Shown here: one piece after another, positions 49,382 through 58,625 of the stretch
How positions within the stretch are numbered: the first letter of the stretch is position 1
Layout of the letters: every line of letters starts with the position of its first letter
Assembly: GCF_004376845.1 (NCBI RefSeq)
Contig: NZ_SNUW01000009.1
Location: forward strand, 1-64,000
Length of the DNA: 64,000 nt
Direction: 5' to 3'
Source: Psychromonas algarum
GTDB lineage: Bacteria > Pseudomonadota > Gammaproteobacteria > Enterobacterales > Psychromonadaceae
Made by a program: the position numbers and the translations under genes
The notes under the pieces: model-generated
The model's input: only the letters and a program-made list of their open reading frames with translations
Database searches by the model: none
Told to the model about the DNA's origin: nothing

Positions 49382-50024
49382 GAGGTGTGTTTTCTTCTTC
49401 AAGATAAATTGATTTACTGTTACCAATTGGGTCATCAGTATAAATATGATATTGGCCTGCAGGTTTGATCAGCATTTCAAATAAATTAACTAATGCTTCC
49501 TGTGACTCTTCAATATCCATTTGTTCTGCTAAGCGTTTGAAGGCGGTATCAAAATTACTTTTTACCCAACAGCTATAATCATATAAATCTAAAAAGGCTT
49601 CTTGTATAAGATAAACACCTTCAATAAGAATGATATCTATATCTTCAAAATTATAATCTATCTGACGAGGAGACTCAGCATCATCTAAGTTAACTGACGT
49701 TTTGATACTACCAAATAGTTTTAATGGCAAAATTAGTTGTTCAAACATCTCGTCAAATCGATACGCATTTAAATAATATTCTTCTGGGCTGTTCATGACA
49801 TTAAAGCGGATTTCTTTACTTGCTTCCCAATCATCAGTGTGGACAACGGCTACATTTAAACCATCAAGCCTTAAAGCTGCTGCAATCTTTTCCGTAAGGG
49901 AGCGTTTACCACTGCCTTCGATACCACTAATGGCGATCACTTGTGCTTTCTTAGACTCTCTGTGATTGTGTAGATCTTTAATGGCACTTTTCATTTGTGC
50001 AGCGTTATTAAACATAGTTTTCAA
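49374..50024 (-). CDS. Uridine-kinase-like P-loop protein with an altered Walker A
   Basis: The 216-residue protein resembles uridine kinase and phosphoribulokinase-type enzymes: [10 protein letters not shown] at residues 33-42, [14 protein letters not shown] after it, and [22 protein letters not shown] as the Walker B region. In the P-loop the residue after Gly39-Lys40 is Arg41 and not Ser or Thr, which may weaken nucleotide binding, although Ser42 follows. It is coupled to coaA by an 8-bp overlap. The substrate is unknown. Confidence 0.7.
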   Translation of the reverse strand: MKTMFNNAAQMKSAIKDLHNHRESKKAQVIAISGIEGSGKRSLTEKIAAALRLDGLNVAVVHTDDWEASKEIRFNVMNSPEEYYLNAYRFDEMFEQLILPLKLFGSIKTSVNLDDAESPRQIDYNFEDIDIILIEGVYLIQEAFLDLYDYSCWVKSNFDTAFKRLAEQMDIEESQEALVNLFEMLIKPAGQYHIYTDDPIGNSKSIYLEEENTPHE

Positions 50025-50070
50025 CTGTCATCTCCCTATCTGGATGCAGCGCTATTATGCCATAAAAATA

Positions 50071-50096
50071 AAAAAAGCCACTAAAGTGACTTTTTA
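50071..50096 (-). terminator. Terminator of dsbA
   Basis: A-rich and T-rich arms enclose GCCACT/AGTGAC, forming a stem with one G-U pair and a T-run on the minus strand. It lies 30 bp beyond the dsbA stop. Confidence 0.7.
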
Positions 50097-50125
50097 TTTT
50101 CATTAAGCGCTTCAGTGAGTGCTAT

Positions 50126-50734
50126 TTAGTTGGTTTTTTGAGTTAGAAATCTAACTAATTCAATAAACTCTTTAGTGCTTTTAACTGAACCTGTATTTAC
50201 TTTATATTTTCCGTTAACAATCAAAGTAGGTACACCACGGATTTTAAAGTTTTCAGTGTTACGTTTCATTTGTGAAGCTAAACCATTTACAGGGAAGCTT
50301 GCTAATGCTGCTTTTGCTTGTTTTTCTTCTACACCAGCTTTAACAAACATAGCTAAAATATCTTTTTCACCATTGATTGTTTTACGCTGGGTATGAATTT
50401 CATCAAAAACAATACTAGTAAATTTCTCTTTTACATTTAACACTTCTGCTGCTGCGTAAGCTTGTGTGATTTGTGGACCCATGCTGCCACCAATAAAGTT
50501 AACGTGGTTTTTCTTAATATTTACGTTAGCTGGTAACTCTTGTTGAAGTGTTTTCATTAGTGGTTCAAATTTAAAACAATGTGGGCAGTAGAATGAGAAA
50601 AATTCTAGTACTTCAGGTTTTTCTGTTGCTGTTTGGCTAACAACTTCGTAATGCGTTCCTTCTTTGAAGTCTGCAGCATTAACATTTAGCGATAGTAAAA
50701 ATAACCCGATGAATAGAGCAAAAACCTTTTTCAT
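50126..50734 (-). CDS. dsbA: Periplasmic thiol:disulfide oxidoreductase DsbA
   Basis: The 202-residue product has a signal peptide (MKKVFALFIGLFLLSLNVNA). The thioredoxin fold has active-site Cys50-Pro-His-Cys53 and the cis-Pro loop RGVPTLIVNGKY. It introduces disulfide bonds in exported proteins. It lies 44 bp downstream of srkA in the same direction, the same pairing as yihE-dsbA in E. coli. Confidence 0.95.
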   Translation of the reverse strand: MKKVFALFIGLFLLSLNVNAADFKEGTHYEVVSQTATEKPEVLEFFSFYCPHCFKFEPLMKTLQQELPANVNIKKNHVNFIGGSMGPQITQAYAAAEVLNVKEKFTSIVFDEIHTQRKTINGEKDILAMFVKAGVEEKQAKAALASFPVNGLASQMKRNTENFKIRGVPTLIVNGKYKVNTGSVKSTKEFIELVRFLTQKTN

Positions 50735-50778
50735 TGTTTTTTCCTTTGTTGTAATGGTATTGATTTAATAATAATGAA

Positions 50779-51768
50779 TTAATACTGTGGTTGAAGTGCC
50801 AAAGGTGCTTCATCTAACAGGCTTAATTGTTGTTGTAGCGATTGTAACAACTCTTTCCAATATTGATCAGTTATAAACCATGGAAAATTTAGATAAAATG
50901 CAGGATCTTCCCATCTATTGTTGATCCAGCTCACATAATTGATAATGCGCATCGTTCGTAGTACTTCAATATAAGCTAATTGCTTTGTATCAAAATCACG
51001 CTCTTCTTGGTAACCCTCTAACAACATAGATAGTTGCACCTGTTGCTCATTACGTGTGCCATTTAATAACATCCAAATATCTTGTACTGCAGGTTCCATC
51101 TTACAATCATCAAAATCAACCCAGTAAGGTTGCTCATCTTTTAATAATATATTACTGGCATGTGCATCACCGTGAATAGCAATTAAAGGTAATTTAGGTA
51201 AGGCTAATACGCTTATTTTCTCTTGGATTTGCTCAATAGTTTTAAATAATAAGGGCTTGATAGTGTTTGGTATATATTCACAGCTTTTTAAACTTTGCTG
51301 CGACAGGGTTATCTCATTTAATACATTTAATGTAGGGCGGTATTTGAACTGATATTGCTCAGAAGCTTTATGTAATTTGCCTAATGCAATGCCAACGTCA
51401 TATAAACTATCAATATTATCTACAGCTAAAGATCGAGCAGATAGGTTATCAAAAAGTGCAAAATAATAACCTGCAAAAAGGTGTAATGTTTTACCTGCAA
51501 TCTCTATAGGTGCAGAAAGGTGCAAACCGGCAGTTGATAAATTCAGACTAAAGTCATGGTCTTCTAATAATTGTTGTTCACTCCAGCGCCCTGGGCGATA
51601 GAATTTCACCACATAACGATGCTGATTTTCATCTTTGAACGAGTACACACGGTTTTCATAAGAATTTAAAGCTAGTAAACCTGTTTCAGGATAAATTCCA
51701 ATACTCGCTAAAGCATCTAATTGACACTCTGGTGTGAGGTTTTGATAGCTTAACGTTGTGCTATTCAT
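50779..51768 (-). CDS. srkA: Stress response kinase A (YihE/RdoA)
   Basis: This 329-residue aminoglycoside-phosphotransferase-fold Ser/Thr kinase has the catalytic loop AIHGDAHASNIL and the metal-binding VDFDDCKMEP. SrkA counters the effects of stress-induced death pathways in E. coli. It forms a probable operon with dsbA. A terminator of the upstream gene ccoG separates it from that gene. Confidence 0.93.
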   Translation of the reverse strand: MNSTTLSYQNLTPECQLDALASIGIYPETGLLALNSYENRVYSFKDENQHRYVVKFYRPGRWSEQQLLEDHDFSLNLSTAGLHLSAPIEIAGKTLHLFAGYYFALFDNLSARSLAVDNIDSLYDVGIALGKLHKASEQYQFKYRPTLNVLNEITLSQQSLKSCEYIPNTIKPLLFKTIEQIQEKISVLALPKLPLIAIHGDAHASNILLKDEQPYWVDFDDCKMEPAVQDIWMLLNGTRNEQQVQLSMLLEGYQEERDFDTKQLAYIEVLRTMRIINYVSWINNRWEDPAFYLNFPWFITDQYWKELLQSLQQQLSLLDEAPLALQPQY

Positions 51769-51783
51769 TGATATTCTCCAATA

Positions 51784-51817
51784 AAAAAGGCGCTTTCAGG
51801 AGATCCTGAGCGCCTTT
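51784..51817 (-). terminator. Terminator of ccoG
   Basis: AAAGGCGCT and AGCGCCTTT arms extend inward through TCAGG/CCTGA around an AGAT centre. On the minus strand the stem is followed by a T-run. It lies 23 bp past the ccoG stop and just before srkA. Confidence 0.88.
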
Positions 51818-51839
51818 ATAAAATTAATGTTATTACTTG

Positions 51840-53240
51840 TTAAAAATTAAGAAAGAAAGGACTCTCTTGTTCAATAACTTCACCATCTTCAACATTGGTT
51901 AGTTTGATGGTCAGGATAACTTTTTTAGATTTGATATCGTAAGGGTCAACAGCAATTGAAATTGGTTGCGTGAAGACTTCTCCTGAACGAATAGAAATCT
52001 CTTTAGGGCCATTTAACGTTGCATCTTTTAACCCAGTAAAAGTAATTCGATAAACCTGTGTTTGAATCGTTTTATTGAGCACTTTTAATGTGTATGTATT
52101 TTCAATTAAACCATCTACATTTTCACGGTACAGTGCGCCTCTATCTCGTACGATTTCCATTTCGGCTTTGCTTAATGTCGCGAGATTGACTACAAATAAT
52201 GACCCCATAATTAATAGCATTAACCCATAACCAATAATTTTTGGTCGCATTAATTTGGTTTCTTTGCCTTCTAATACTTGCTCTGAAGTATAAGAAATTA
52301 AACCTCGTGGATAGCCCATTTTATCCATGGTTTCATCACATGCATCAACACAAGCCCCACAGTTAATACACTCGTATTGTAATCCGTCTCGAATATCGAT
52401 ACCTGAAGGACAAACTTGCACACATAAATCACAATCGACACAATCGCCTAAGCCTGTTTCTGCTCGATCTGTTTTACGTGAACGAGGGCCTCGAGCTTCA
52501 CCTCGAGTTGCATCATAACCCACGCTATATGTGTTTTTATCAAACATAGCAGATTGGAAACGAGAATAAGGGCACATGTGAATACAGAAAATAGAGCGCA
52601 TCCAACCGGCATTGGCATAAGTTGAAATAGCAAAAATAAATATCATGATGAGTACTATTGCACTACTTTGACCGGTAAAAAAGTCACTATAAAGTGTTTT
52701 AACGGGAACAAAATAAGAACAAAAGGCAAGGGCGGTTAGCAGAGAAACAATTAACCAACTGATATGTTTGGCTGTTTTTCGCCAAATTTTATTAAAATCC
52801 CAAGGCATTTGATCAAGACGTTTACGTTTATTTGCTGCGCCTTCAAATCGCTCTTCAAACCAAATAAAAATAAATGTCCAAACCGTTTGTGGACAGGTAT
52901 AACCACACCATACTCGACCTAAATAGGTGGTAAAAAAGAATAATGCAAAGGCGGCAATAATAAAGGTCCATGCCAGTAGCGTTAAATCTTGCGGGAATAG
53001 AGTCATGTTGAACAGATGAAATTGCTGTTTATCCACATCAAATAATACAGCTTGATGCCCATTCCATTGGATCAGTGGCAATCCAATAAAAAATAAAATT
53101 AATCCCCAACCAGTGAATTTTCGTAATTTCTGATAAAAACCATAAGCTGCACGCACATAAATTCGATTGCTTGGGTTAAAACGATCTGCCCCCGCTTTGT
53201 GTGTGGTTTTGATTTCTTTAATTTTGATTTTCTGAGTCAT
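51840..53240 (-). CDS. ccoG: Cytochrome c oxidase accessory protein CcoG (RdxA/FixG)
   Basis: The 466-residue inner-membrane iron-sulfur protein has about five membrane helices (near residues 40, 90, 160, 195 and 340). It has the CGYTCPQTVW motif and two 4Fe-4S clusters of ferredoxin type (CVDCDLCVQVCPSGID and CINCGACVDACD). It reduces copper for assembly of cbb3 oxidase. No ccoNOQP genes are near, which is common for this gene in some marine relatives. Confidence 0.92.
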   Translation of the reverse strand: MTQKIKIKEIKTTHKAGADRFNPSNRIYVRAAYGFYQKLRKFTGWGLILFFIGLPLIQWNGHQAVLFDVDKQQFHLFNMTLFPQDLTLLAWTFIIAAFALFFFTTYLGRVWCGYTCPQTVWTFIFIWFEERFEGAANKRKRLDQMPWDFNKIWRKTAKHISWLIVSLLTALAFCSYFVPVKTLYSDFFTGQSSAIVLIMIFIFAISTYANAGWMRSIFCIHMCPYSRFQSAMFDKNTYSVGYDATRGEARGPRSRKTDRAETGLGDCVDCDLCVQVCPSGIDIRDGLQYECINCGACVDACDETMDKMGYPRGLISYTSEQVLEGKETKLMRPKIIGYGLMLLIMGSLFVVNLATLSKAEMEIVRDRGALYRENVDGLIENTYTLKVLNKTIQTQVYRITFTGLKDATLNGPKEISIRSGEVFTQPISIAVDPYDIKSKKVILTIKLTNVEDGEVIEQESPFFLNF

Positions 53241-53375
53241 TACTCAACTCCTTGTATGGATAATGTCACGGATTATAAAGCAATTATTAGTGAATAAATG
53301 CAACCTGCAAAACAAAATCAACGCTCTACTTTGTTTTATAGACACATATTAAAAGAGTGGATATGACTTAATAAT

Positions 53376-53413
53376 AAAAACCCGCTTCATTGAGAAATTA
53401 TGACGGGTTTTAT
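53376..53413 (-). terminator. Terminator of the aroE-yihD operon
   Basis: AAAACCCG and CGGGTTTT arms with a longer loop read as a stem plus T-run on the minus strand, 21 bp after the yihD stop. Confidence 0.7.
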
Positions 53414-53433
53414 TATTGATTATTTAACTAGAA

Positions 53434-53697
53434 CTATAATAAACCACGTGCTTTTAATAAAGCTGCTTGGAAATCGTCTTCACAATCTTTAGCAATGCCT
53501 GGGATCATGTCTCCTTTCTCAGTTTGATCCATTTTTAAATGGTAAATAATGACTTCATCAGTGAGTTCTGAGATTGGTTTATTAAAGCCTGACTCAGTTG
53601 ATAACAGTTGTAATAGCTCTAATAAACTCAGTTCTTTATTCTTTAACCAGTAAGGTTTAATAAGATCTAAGATTTCATTGATACGATGGTTATCCAT
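53434..53697 (-). CDS. yihD: YihD-family protein (DUF1040)
   Basis: This 87-residue protein aligns along its length with E. coli YihD: RINEILDLIKPYW, LLSTESGF, LTDEVIIYHLKM and DDFQAALLKARG. The function of the family is unknown. In E. coli yihD lies next to srkA-dsbA; here it is separated from them by ccoG and follows the DUF1488 gene. Confidence 0.88.
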   Translation of the reverse strand: MDNHRINEILDLIKPYWLKNKELSLLELLQLLSTESGFNKPISELTDEVIIYHLKMDQTEKGDMIPGIAKDCEDDFQAALLKARGLL

Positions 53698-53732
53698 ATT
53701 TTTTTCCTATTTGTTAATGCTAATTATAAATA

Positions 53733-54014
53733 TTAAATATTCTGTAAATAGACTTTACCATCAGGGTGAAAGTCTTGTTGCTTGATTAGTGTTTCTGCTA
53801 GCTCTTCAATATCAAAACGTACCAACTCAAATAATTCCAAGATTGTAGTTTCATTTTTTGCAATATTATCAATTTTTTGTGCGGTTAATTGACATAGTTT
53901 ATTGAATGAAATAACACAGGTAATTAGTGTACCTTGGGATTGTGCTTGAAACTCAACTTGCTGTAAGAGATTGTTATATTTTTCATTATCTGAAAATATA
54001 ATGGCTTGATTCAT
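53733..54014 (-). CDS. DUF1488 family protein (YrdB-like)
   Basis: The 93-residue protein starts MNQAIIFSDNEKYN, like E. coli YrdB. It shares the pattern of a beta-rich first half (VEFQAQSQGTLITCVIS) and a helical second half ending DFHPDGKVYL. It follows aroE by 39 bp, which is the position of yrdB in E. coli, and this supports the call. The family has no known function. Confidence 0.8.
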   Translation of the reverse strand: MNQAIIFSDNEKYNNLLQQVEFQAQSQGTLITCVISFNKLCQLTAQKIDNIAKNETTILELFELVRFDIEELAETLIKQQDFHPDGKVYLQNI

Positions 54015-54053
54015 CTTTTTACCTTTAGCGCTTTAAACTATTTTTTATGAGAA

Positions 54054-54872
54054 TTATTCAGCTAAGTTATGGCGTAATTCATTTAAAACCTGTTTAGCGC
54101 CCGGTTTTACCCCTCGCCAAATTGCAAAACTTTCAGCGGCTTGTCCTACTAACATGCCTAAACCATCAATAGTTAATCTCGCGCCATTCTTTTTAGCCCA
54201 TGCGTTGAATGCTGTTGTTTGTGTATTATAAGTCATGTCATAAATGGCTGTTTCAGGTGTAATGAGTGTGTCTGATATATTAGGAAGACTGCCATGTAAA
54301 CCAGCTGATGTTGAATTAATAATGACATCAAAATGGCCTTCTAAATTTTCAAATTCTACTGCGTTGATGTTGCCTAACTCTTGAAAAATAGAAACTAAAG
54401 TTTGAGCCTTTTCAAATGTACGATTCGCAATGGTTAACTGTGCAGGATTTTCCGCTAATAAAGAACTACATACACCACGAGCTGCACCACCAGCGCCAAG
54501 CAATAATATACGAGCATTGTTTAAATCGACGTGATTATTCTTTAAATCTAAAACTAATCCAGCGCCATCGGTATTATCACCAATGATCAAACCGTCATTT
54601 GTTTTCTTTAGTGTGTTAACTGCCCCTGCTAAACGTGCTCGGTCAGTTAAAGATTGTGCAAATTGGAAAGCTTCTTCTTTAAAAGGTGCGGTAATATTAC
54701 AACCTTTTGCATCACCGTTAAAAAATGCTTGTACTGCTGCAGTGAAACCATCAACGGGTGCTTCAATAATACCGTAAGTCATTTCTTGCTGTGTTTGATT
54801 AGCAAATAAAGTGTGGATAAATGGCGATTTACTATGTTTGATAGGGTTGCCAAAAACAGCATATTGATCCAT
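54054..54872 (-). CDS. aroE: Shikimate dehydrogenase
   Basis: The 272-residue product has the shikimate site [10 protein letters not shown], Lys65 in NITAPFK and the NADP-binding GAGGAARG. It makes shikimate from 3-dehydroshikimate on the way to aromatic amino acids, the precursors used by the ammonia-lyase of the pigment locus. It is the first gene of a leftward group with DUF1488 and yihD. Confidence 0.95.
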   Translation of the reverse strand: MDQYAVFGNPIKHSKSPFIHTLFANQTQQEMTYGIIEAPVDGFTAAVQAFFNGDAKGCNITAPFKEEAFQFAQSLTDRARLAGAVNTLKKTNDGLIIGDNTDGAGLVLDLKNNHVDLNNARILLLGAGGAARGVCSSLLAENPAQLTIANRTFEKAQTLVSIFQELGNINAVEFENLEGHFDVIINSTSAGLHGSLPNISDTLITPETAIYDMTYNTQTTAFNAWAKKNGARLTIDGLGMLVGQAAESFAIWRGVKPGAKQVLNELRHNLAE

Positions 54873-55087
54873 GAGAGCTCCAATTGAAATAAGATTTTCT
54901 AAGAGGGTAATTTAGCATGTTCAGGGTATCTAGATGAATCATTTTTTTAATTACGGAAAAGTGAATAAAAAGCAGGGGTGATTGGCAAATTTGTTTTGTT
55001 AAATCATTCTGTTTGTTATTATATCTGCTCATTATCTGGCATTAGTCTTTGCTGAATAGCTGTTCTTCTTTTATAAGAGTTTTGATT

Positions 55088-56098
55088 ATGCCAATAACTG
55101 CTTTGTTAAATGCTGCGTTAGCTAAACGCAGTGTGCTTCTCTGTGTTGCTACTGATACCTTAAAAACAGATTGCTTCCGTGTTTTTCATGGCACGGTAGA
55201 AGGTATTAATGGACTCAATATTGATCGTTATGGTGATGCTTGGTTAATCCAGACTTTTCATGAAACACTTTCTGCTGAAGACATCAAAGTGATCAGTGAC
55301 ATATTAATTGATGTTGCTGATTTACCCATTGTATATAACGACCGCTCTAATAAAAATTCTCGCATTCATAACGAGCTTAGTGCTGATGAAACAGATTATG
55401 CACAATCTGAACAAGTTATGTCAGAAAACGGCATTTTGTTTACCAGCAAGTTACGTCATGAAGGGCAAGACCCTCTATTATTTTTAGATATGCGTGTTGG
55501 CCGTGAATTTGTAAAAGCGAATAGTCACAAAAAAAGTGTCTTAAATTTATTCTCATATACTTGTGGTATCGGAACGGCTGCTGCTGTGGGTGGTGCTAAA
55601 CGTGTTGTTAATATTGACTTTTCATCTTTTGCATTAGCGGCAGGACAAAAAAATGCGGAGTTAAATGGTGTTGAGTCCGTTTGCCAGTTTATCCAAAGTG
55701 ATGCTTTTCCTGCTTTGCGTCAGTTAGCGGGGTTAAAAGTCACTAGCCGCAATAATAAGCAATTACCAAGTTATCCCAAAATGTCTGCATCACAATTTGA
55801 TCTGGTTTTTTTAGATCCCCCTCGTTTTGCGAAAAGCGCATTTGGTACCGTTGACTTGGTGAACGATTACCAAAGTTTATTCAAACCTGCACTACTAACG
55901 ACAAAATTAGGTGGCACTATTGTTTGTTGTAACAATGTCGCTAAGGTTGATAAAGCAGTTTGGTTTAATAGTTTAGTGCGTTGTGTTGAAAAACAGGGGA
56001 GAGAAGTAAGCCATGTTGAATGGTTAGATTGCCATCAAGATTTCCCATCATTTGATGATAACCATCCATTAAAAATAGTGGCATTAACATTGAATTAG
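55088..56098 (+). CDS. Class I SAM-dependent 23S rRNA methyltransferase-like protein (RlmI/RlmK family)
   Basis: The start is placed at 55088 (MPITALLNAALAK), with AAGAG upstream, in place of an upstream in-frame start at 55049; this gives 336 residues. It has a PUA-like N-terminal region (GLNIDRYGDAWLIQTF). The Rossmann methyltransferase has VLNLFSYTCGIGTAAA as motif I and FLDPPRF as the catalytic-type motif IV. Such enzymes methylate cytosine or guanine in 23S rRNA; the exact target cannot be read from the sequence. It lies divergent from aroE. Confidence 0.8.
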   Translation: MPITALLNAALAKRSVLLCVATDTLKTDCFRVFHGTVEGINGLNIDRYGDAWLIQTFHETLSAEDIKVISDILIDVADLPIVYNDRSNKNSRIHNELSADETDYAQSEQVMSENGILFTSKLRHEGQDPLLFLDMRVGREFVKANSHKKSVLNLFSYTCGIGTAAAVGGAKRVVNIDFSSFALAAGQKNAELNGVESVCQFIQSDAFPALRQLAGLKVTSRNNKQLPSYPKMSASQFDLVFLDPPRFAKSAFGTVDLVNDYQSLFKPALLTTKLGGTIVCCNNVAKVDKAVWFNSLVRCVEKQGREVSHVEWLDCHQDFPSFDDNHPLKIVALTLN

Positions 56099-56111
56099 TT
56101 CTTCATTAGTA

Positions 56112-56139
56112 CAAAAAAAGCCGAGTAGTAAACTCGGCT
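56112..56139 (-). terminator. Terminator of purEK
   Basis: AGCCGAGT/ACTCGGCT with a 5-nt loop is followed on the minus strand by seven T residues. It also stands between convergent genes and may stop transcription of the methyltransferase. Confidence 0.88.
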
Positions 56140-56163
56140 ATGATATTAAAATATAAGCTTATC

Positions 56164-57312
56164 TTAACTTTCTATTAAGCGTAGTGCAGTGCTTTTAACA
56201 CCAGGGTAATCTTCTTCAGGTAAAATGTCAGCAAGCTGTAATAATTTATTAGCTAAGGCTGAATTGCTTTCTGCTGAGACGTTAATATGTCCCATTTTAC
56301 GACCGATTCGTTGTGCTTTACCGTACCAGTGGCTTTTAACATCACTGATGCTAAGTACTTGCTTGCTGATTGATGCCTGACCTAATACATTGATCATTGC
56401 GCTCACTTTCTGCAATTGAGTATCACCTAATGGTAAACCGGCTACCGCACGCATATGGTTTTCAAACTGACTACAAACAGTACCTTGTTGTGTCCAGTGA
56501 CCTGAGTTATGCACACGTGGTGCAATTTCATTAACCATTAATTGACCACCTACATCAAAGAATTCAATCGCTAATACACCAACATAATCCATTTTTTCTG
56601 ATAATTTATTAAATGCATCAATGGCTTGCTGTTGAACATTAAGATCAATTTCAGCCGCTAATGATAACGTTAATACCCCGTTTGTATGTTGATTTTCAGT
56701 AACAGGATATATTGCGATATTGCCTGCTTTATCACGTGCACCAATAACAGATACTTCACGATCAAAGGGGATCATCTTTTCTGCAATAATACTGTGAGGG
56801 AAAGCTTCTGTACCGGCTTTAATAAACTCTGCCATTTCAGCCCAAATAGTATCTATTTGCTCGACTGATTTTAAGCGCCATTGCCCTTTACCGTCATATC
56901 CCGCTTGGCAAGTTTTAATCACTAAAGGTAAACCTAATAATGATACTGAATCAACTAAGTGTTGTTTTTCAGTGATCAGTTTATAAGGAGCAGAAGGAAC
57001 GCCAGTTTTATCAAGTAGTGCTTTTTCAATACTACGATCGCCACCGGCTTTGATTGCAGCTTTACCCGGGAAGAACTTGCCACTATCACAGCAAAGAGTG
57101 AGTACATCATCAGGGATGTGTTCAAATTCACAAGTGATCACGTCAACAAAAGCGATAGCATCTTCAAGTGTTTGCTCAAATGACTGTAATGTCAGTGGGT
57201 GAACAACTTGTTTTGTGCCTACATCATACGCGCGTATGTTTAAATTTAAGGGCGCAGCTTCTAAGCTCATCATACGTGCAAGTTGGCCTGCACCTAATAC
57301 TAGAATATTCAT
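56164..57312 (-). CDS. purK: 5-(carboxyamino)imidazole ribonucleotide synthase
   Basis: The 382-residue ATP-grasp enzyme starts MNILVLGAGQLARMMSLEA. It has the purine-specific YDGKGQWRLKS and EIAPRVHNSGHWTQQG motifs. It uses ATP and bicarbonate to make N5-CAIR from AIR. It starts one base after the purE stop, so the two are coupled. Confidence 0.96.
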   Translation of the reverse strand: MNILVLGAGQLARMMSLEAAPLNLNIRAYDVGTKQVVHPLTLQSFEQTLEDAIAFVDVITCEFEHIPDDVLTLCCDSGKFFPGKAAIKAGGDRSIEKALLDKTGVPSAPYKLITEKQHLVDSVSLLGLPLVIKTCQAGYDGKGQWRLKSVEQIDTIWAEMAEFIKAGTEAFPHSIIAEKMIPFDREVSVIGARDKAGNIAIYPVTENQHTNGVLTLSLAAEIDLNVQQQAIDAFNKLSEKMDYVGVLAIEFFDVGGQLMVNEIAPRVHNSGHWTQQGTVCSQFENHMRAVAGLPLGDTQLQKVSAMINVLGQASISKQVLSISDVKSHWYGKAQRIGRKMGHINVSAESNSALANKLLQLADILPEEDYPGVKSTALRLIES

Positions 57313-57313
57313 A

Positions 57314-57796
57314 TTAAATCGCTGGATCTGGGTTAGCTAAAACAGTATCTGTTTGTTTTTGACGGAATGCGTCAACTTTTGCAAGTAATTCTGGTTGCTG
57401 GCAAGCTAGAATTTGTGTTGCTAATAAACCGGCATTTGCAGCACCGGCTTCACCGATTGCAAGAGTACCTACTGCAACACCTTTAGGCATTTGGCAGATT
57501 GATAATAAAGAGTCGATGCCTTTTAGTGCTTTAGATTGAACCGGTACACCTAATACAGGCAAACTAGTAAAAGCAGCAGCCATACCTGGCAAATGTGCAG
57601 CGCCACCAGCACCAGCGATAATCACTTTAATGCCGCGTTCAGCAGCACTAGAAGCGTAATCAGCTAATAACTGTGGAGTACGGTGTGCAGAAACAACGCG
57701 TGTTTCATATTCAATTCCAAAAGAAGCTAGCATATTTGCCGCGTGCTCCATGGTCGGCCAGTCAGACTTCGAGCCCATAATAATTCCAACTTTCAT
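57314..57796 (-). CDS. purE: N5-carboxyaminoimidazole ribonucleotide mutase
   Basis: The 160-residue product is class I PurE, with [24 protein letters not shown] and [12 protein letters not shown] motifs. It converts N5-CAIR to CAIR. Upstream on the minus strand are a clear -10 TATAAT (57853-57848) and a -35-like TTTGCA (57876-57871) with a 17-bp spacer. The odd palindrome TTCACCCGGTGAA at 57878-57890 touches the upstream side of the -35. I see no PurR box. Confidence 0.96.
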   Translation of the reverse strand: MKVGIIMGSKSDWPTMEHAANMLASFGIEYETRVVSAHRTPQLLADYASSAAERGIKVIIAGAGGAAHLPGMAAAFTSLPVLGVPVQSKALKGIDSLLSICQMPKGVAVGTLAIGEAGAANAGLLATQILACQQPELLAKVDAFRQKQTDTVLANPDPAI

Positions 57797-57847
57797 GCGT
57801 ACTCCTGTTGTAAGGGGATTGTTTATATAGTTTAAATAATGCGCGCG

Positions 57848-57890
57848 ATTATACCCGTTACCCCATCATATGCAAAGTTCACCCGGTGAA
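57848..57890 (-). promoter_or_regulatory. purE promoter with adjacent palindrome
   Basis: TTTGCA and TATAAT are 17 bp apart on the minus strand, about 50 bp before purE. TTCACCCGGTGAA, a 13-bp palindrome with one central base, lies directly upstream of the -35 and could bind a regulator. Confidence 0.6.
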
Positions 57891-57977
57891 TTGGCTAAGT
57901 GATTTTAGGTTAAGGATTTTGATTTAATTAAAACTTCATCACTATGGAGATGCTTATATTACTATCGTTGCAGTAAA

Positions 57978-58541
57978 TTAACGTAATCGCTTACCGGTTA
58001 ATGCATCATGAATTTGTGAAGGATTTTCCAACCCCGTGACAGGCTGATCAACGATATAATCAAGTAGTGGATTACTAATAAACATTTGTGCGACTTGCTG
58101 TGCTGTTACACAAGCTTCTAATCCCGATAAATTTGCACTAGTGGAAATAATTGGCTTACCAAACTCTTGGCATAGCGCTTGTACTACAGGATGTTTAGTG
58201 ACTCGGACTGCAATGCTATTAAAGTCTCCACTCACTAATTTTGATAATGAACTTTGTATTGGGACAACCCAAGTAAAGGGGCCCGGCCAAGTTGCTTTGA
58301 TATTATTGAGTTGATCGCTGCTTAATGATGAAAAATCTGCATAATTTTGTAATTGTTCGATATTAGCTGCAATTAAAATCAACCCTTTATACGCAGGGCG
58401 TTGTTTTAAATCGAGAATTTTTTGAATGGCAACTTCACTGTCGGGATCGCAACCTAATCCAAAAACAGATTCAGTAGGATAAGCAATTACACCTTGGTTT
58501 TTTAATGCAGCGATTGCATCAGGAAGATTGTAATGGGTCAT
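57978..58541 (-). CDS. tsaC: L-threonylcarbamoyladenylate synthase TsaC (YrdC)
   Basis: The 187-residue Sua5/YciO/YrdC-fold protein has IAYPTESVFGLGCDP, KQRPAYKGLILIA and PIISTSANLSG motifs. It makes threonylcarbamoyl-AMP for the t6A modification of tRNA. It belongs to the leftward dprA-smg-yrdD-tsaC series, although a gap of 84 bp separates it from yrdD. Confidence 0.94.
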   Translation of the reverse strand: MTHYNLPDAIAALKNQGVIAYPTESVFGLGCDPDSEVAIQKILDLKQRPAYKGLILIAANIEQLQNYADFSSLSSDQLNNIKATWPGPFTWVVPIQSSLSKLVSGDFNSIAVRVTKHPVVQALCQEFGKPIISTSANLSGLEACVTAQQVAQMFISNPLLDYIVDQPVTGLENPSQIHDALTGKRLR

Positions 58542-58625
58542 TGAAAATCAACTTTAAAATTATATGTTTAGTGAAATTAGATAGGATGTTTGTGCGGTAT
58601 AAAAACAACCTTATTTTGCCTTTAA

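Noticed and set aside
49382-49435. Longer N-terminus for CoaA from the ATG at 49435
   Set aside because: It would overlap the preceding gene by 62 bp and add 18 residues not seen in the family. The ATG at 49381 gives the normal length and an 8-bp overlap.
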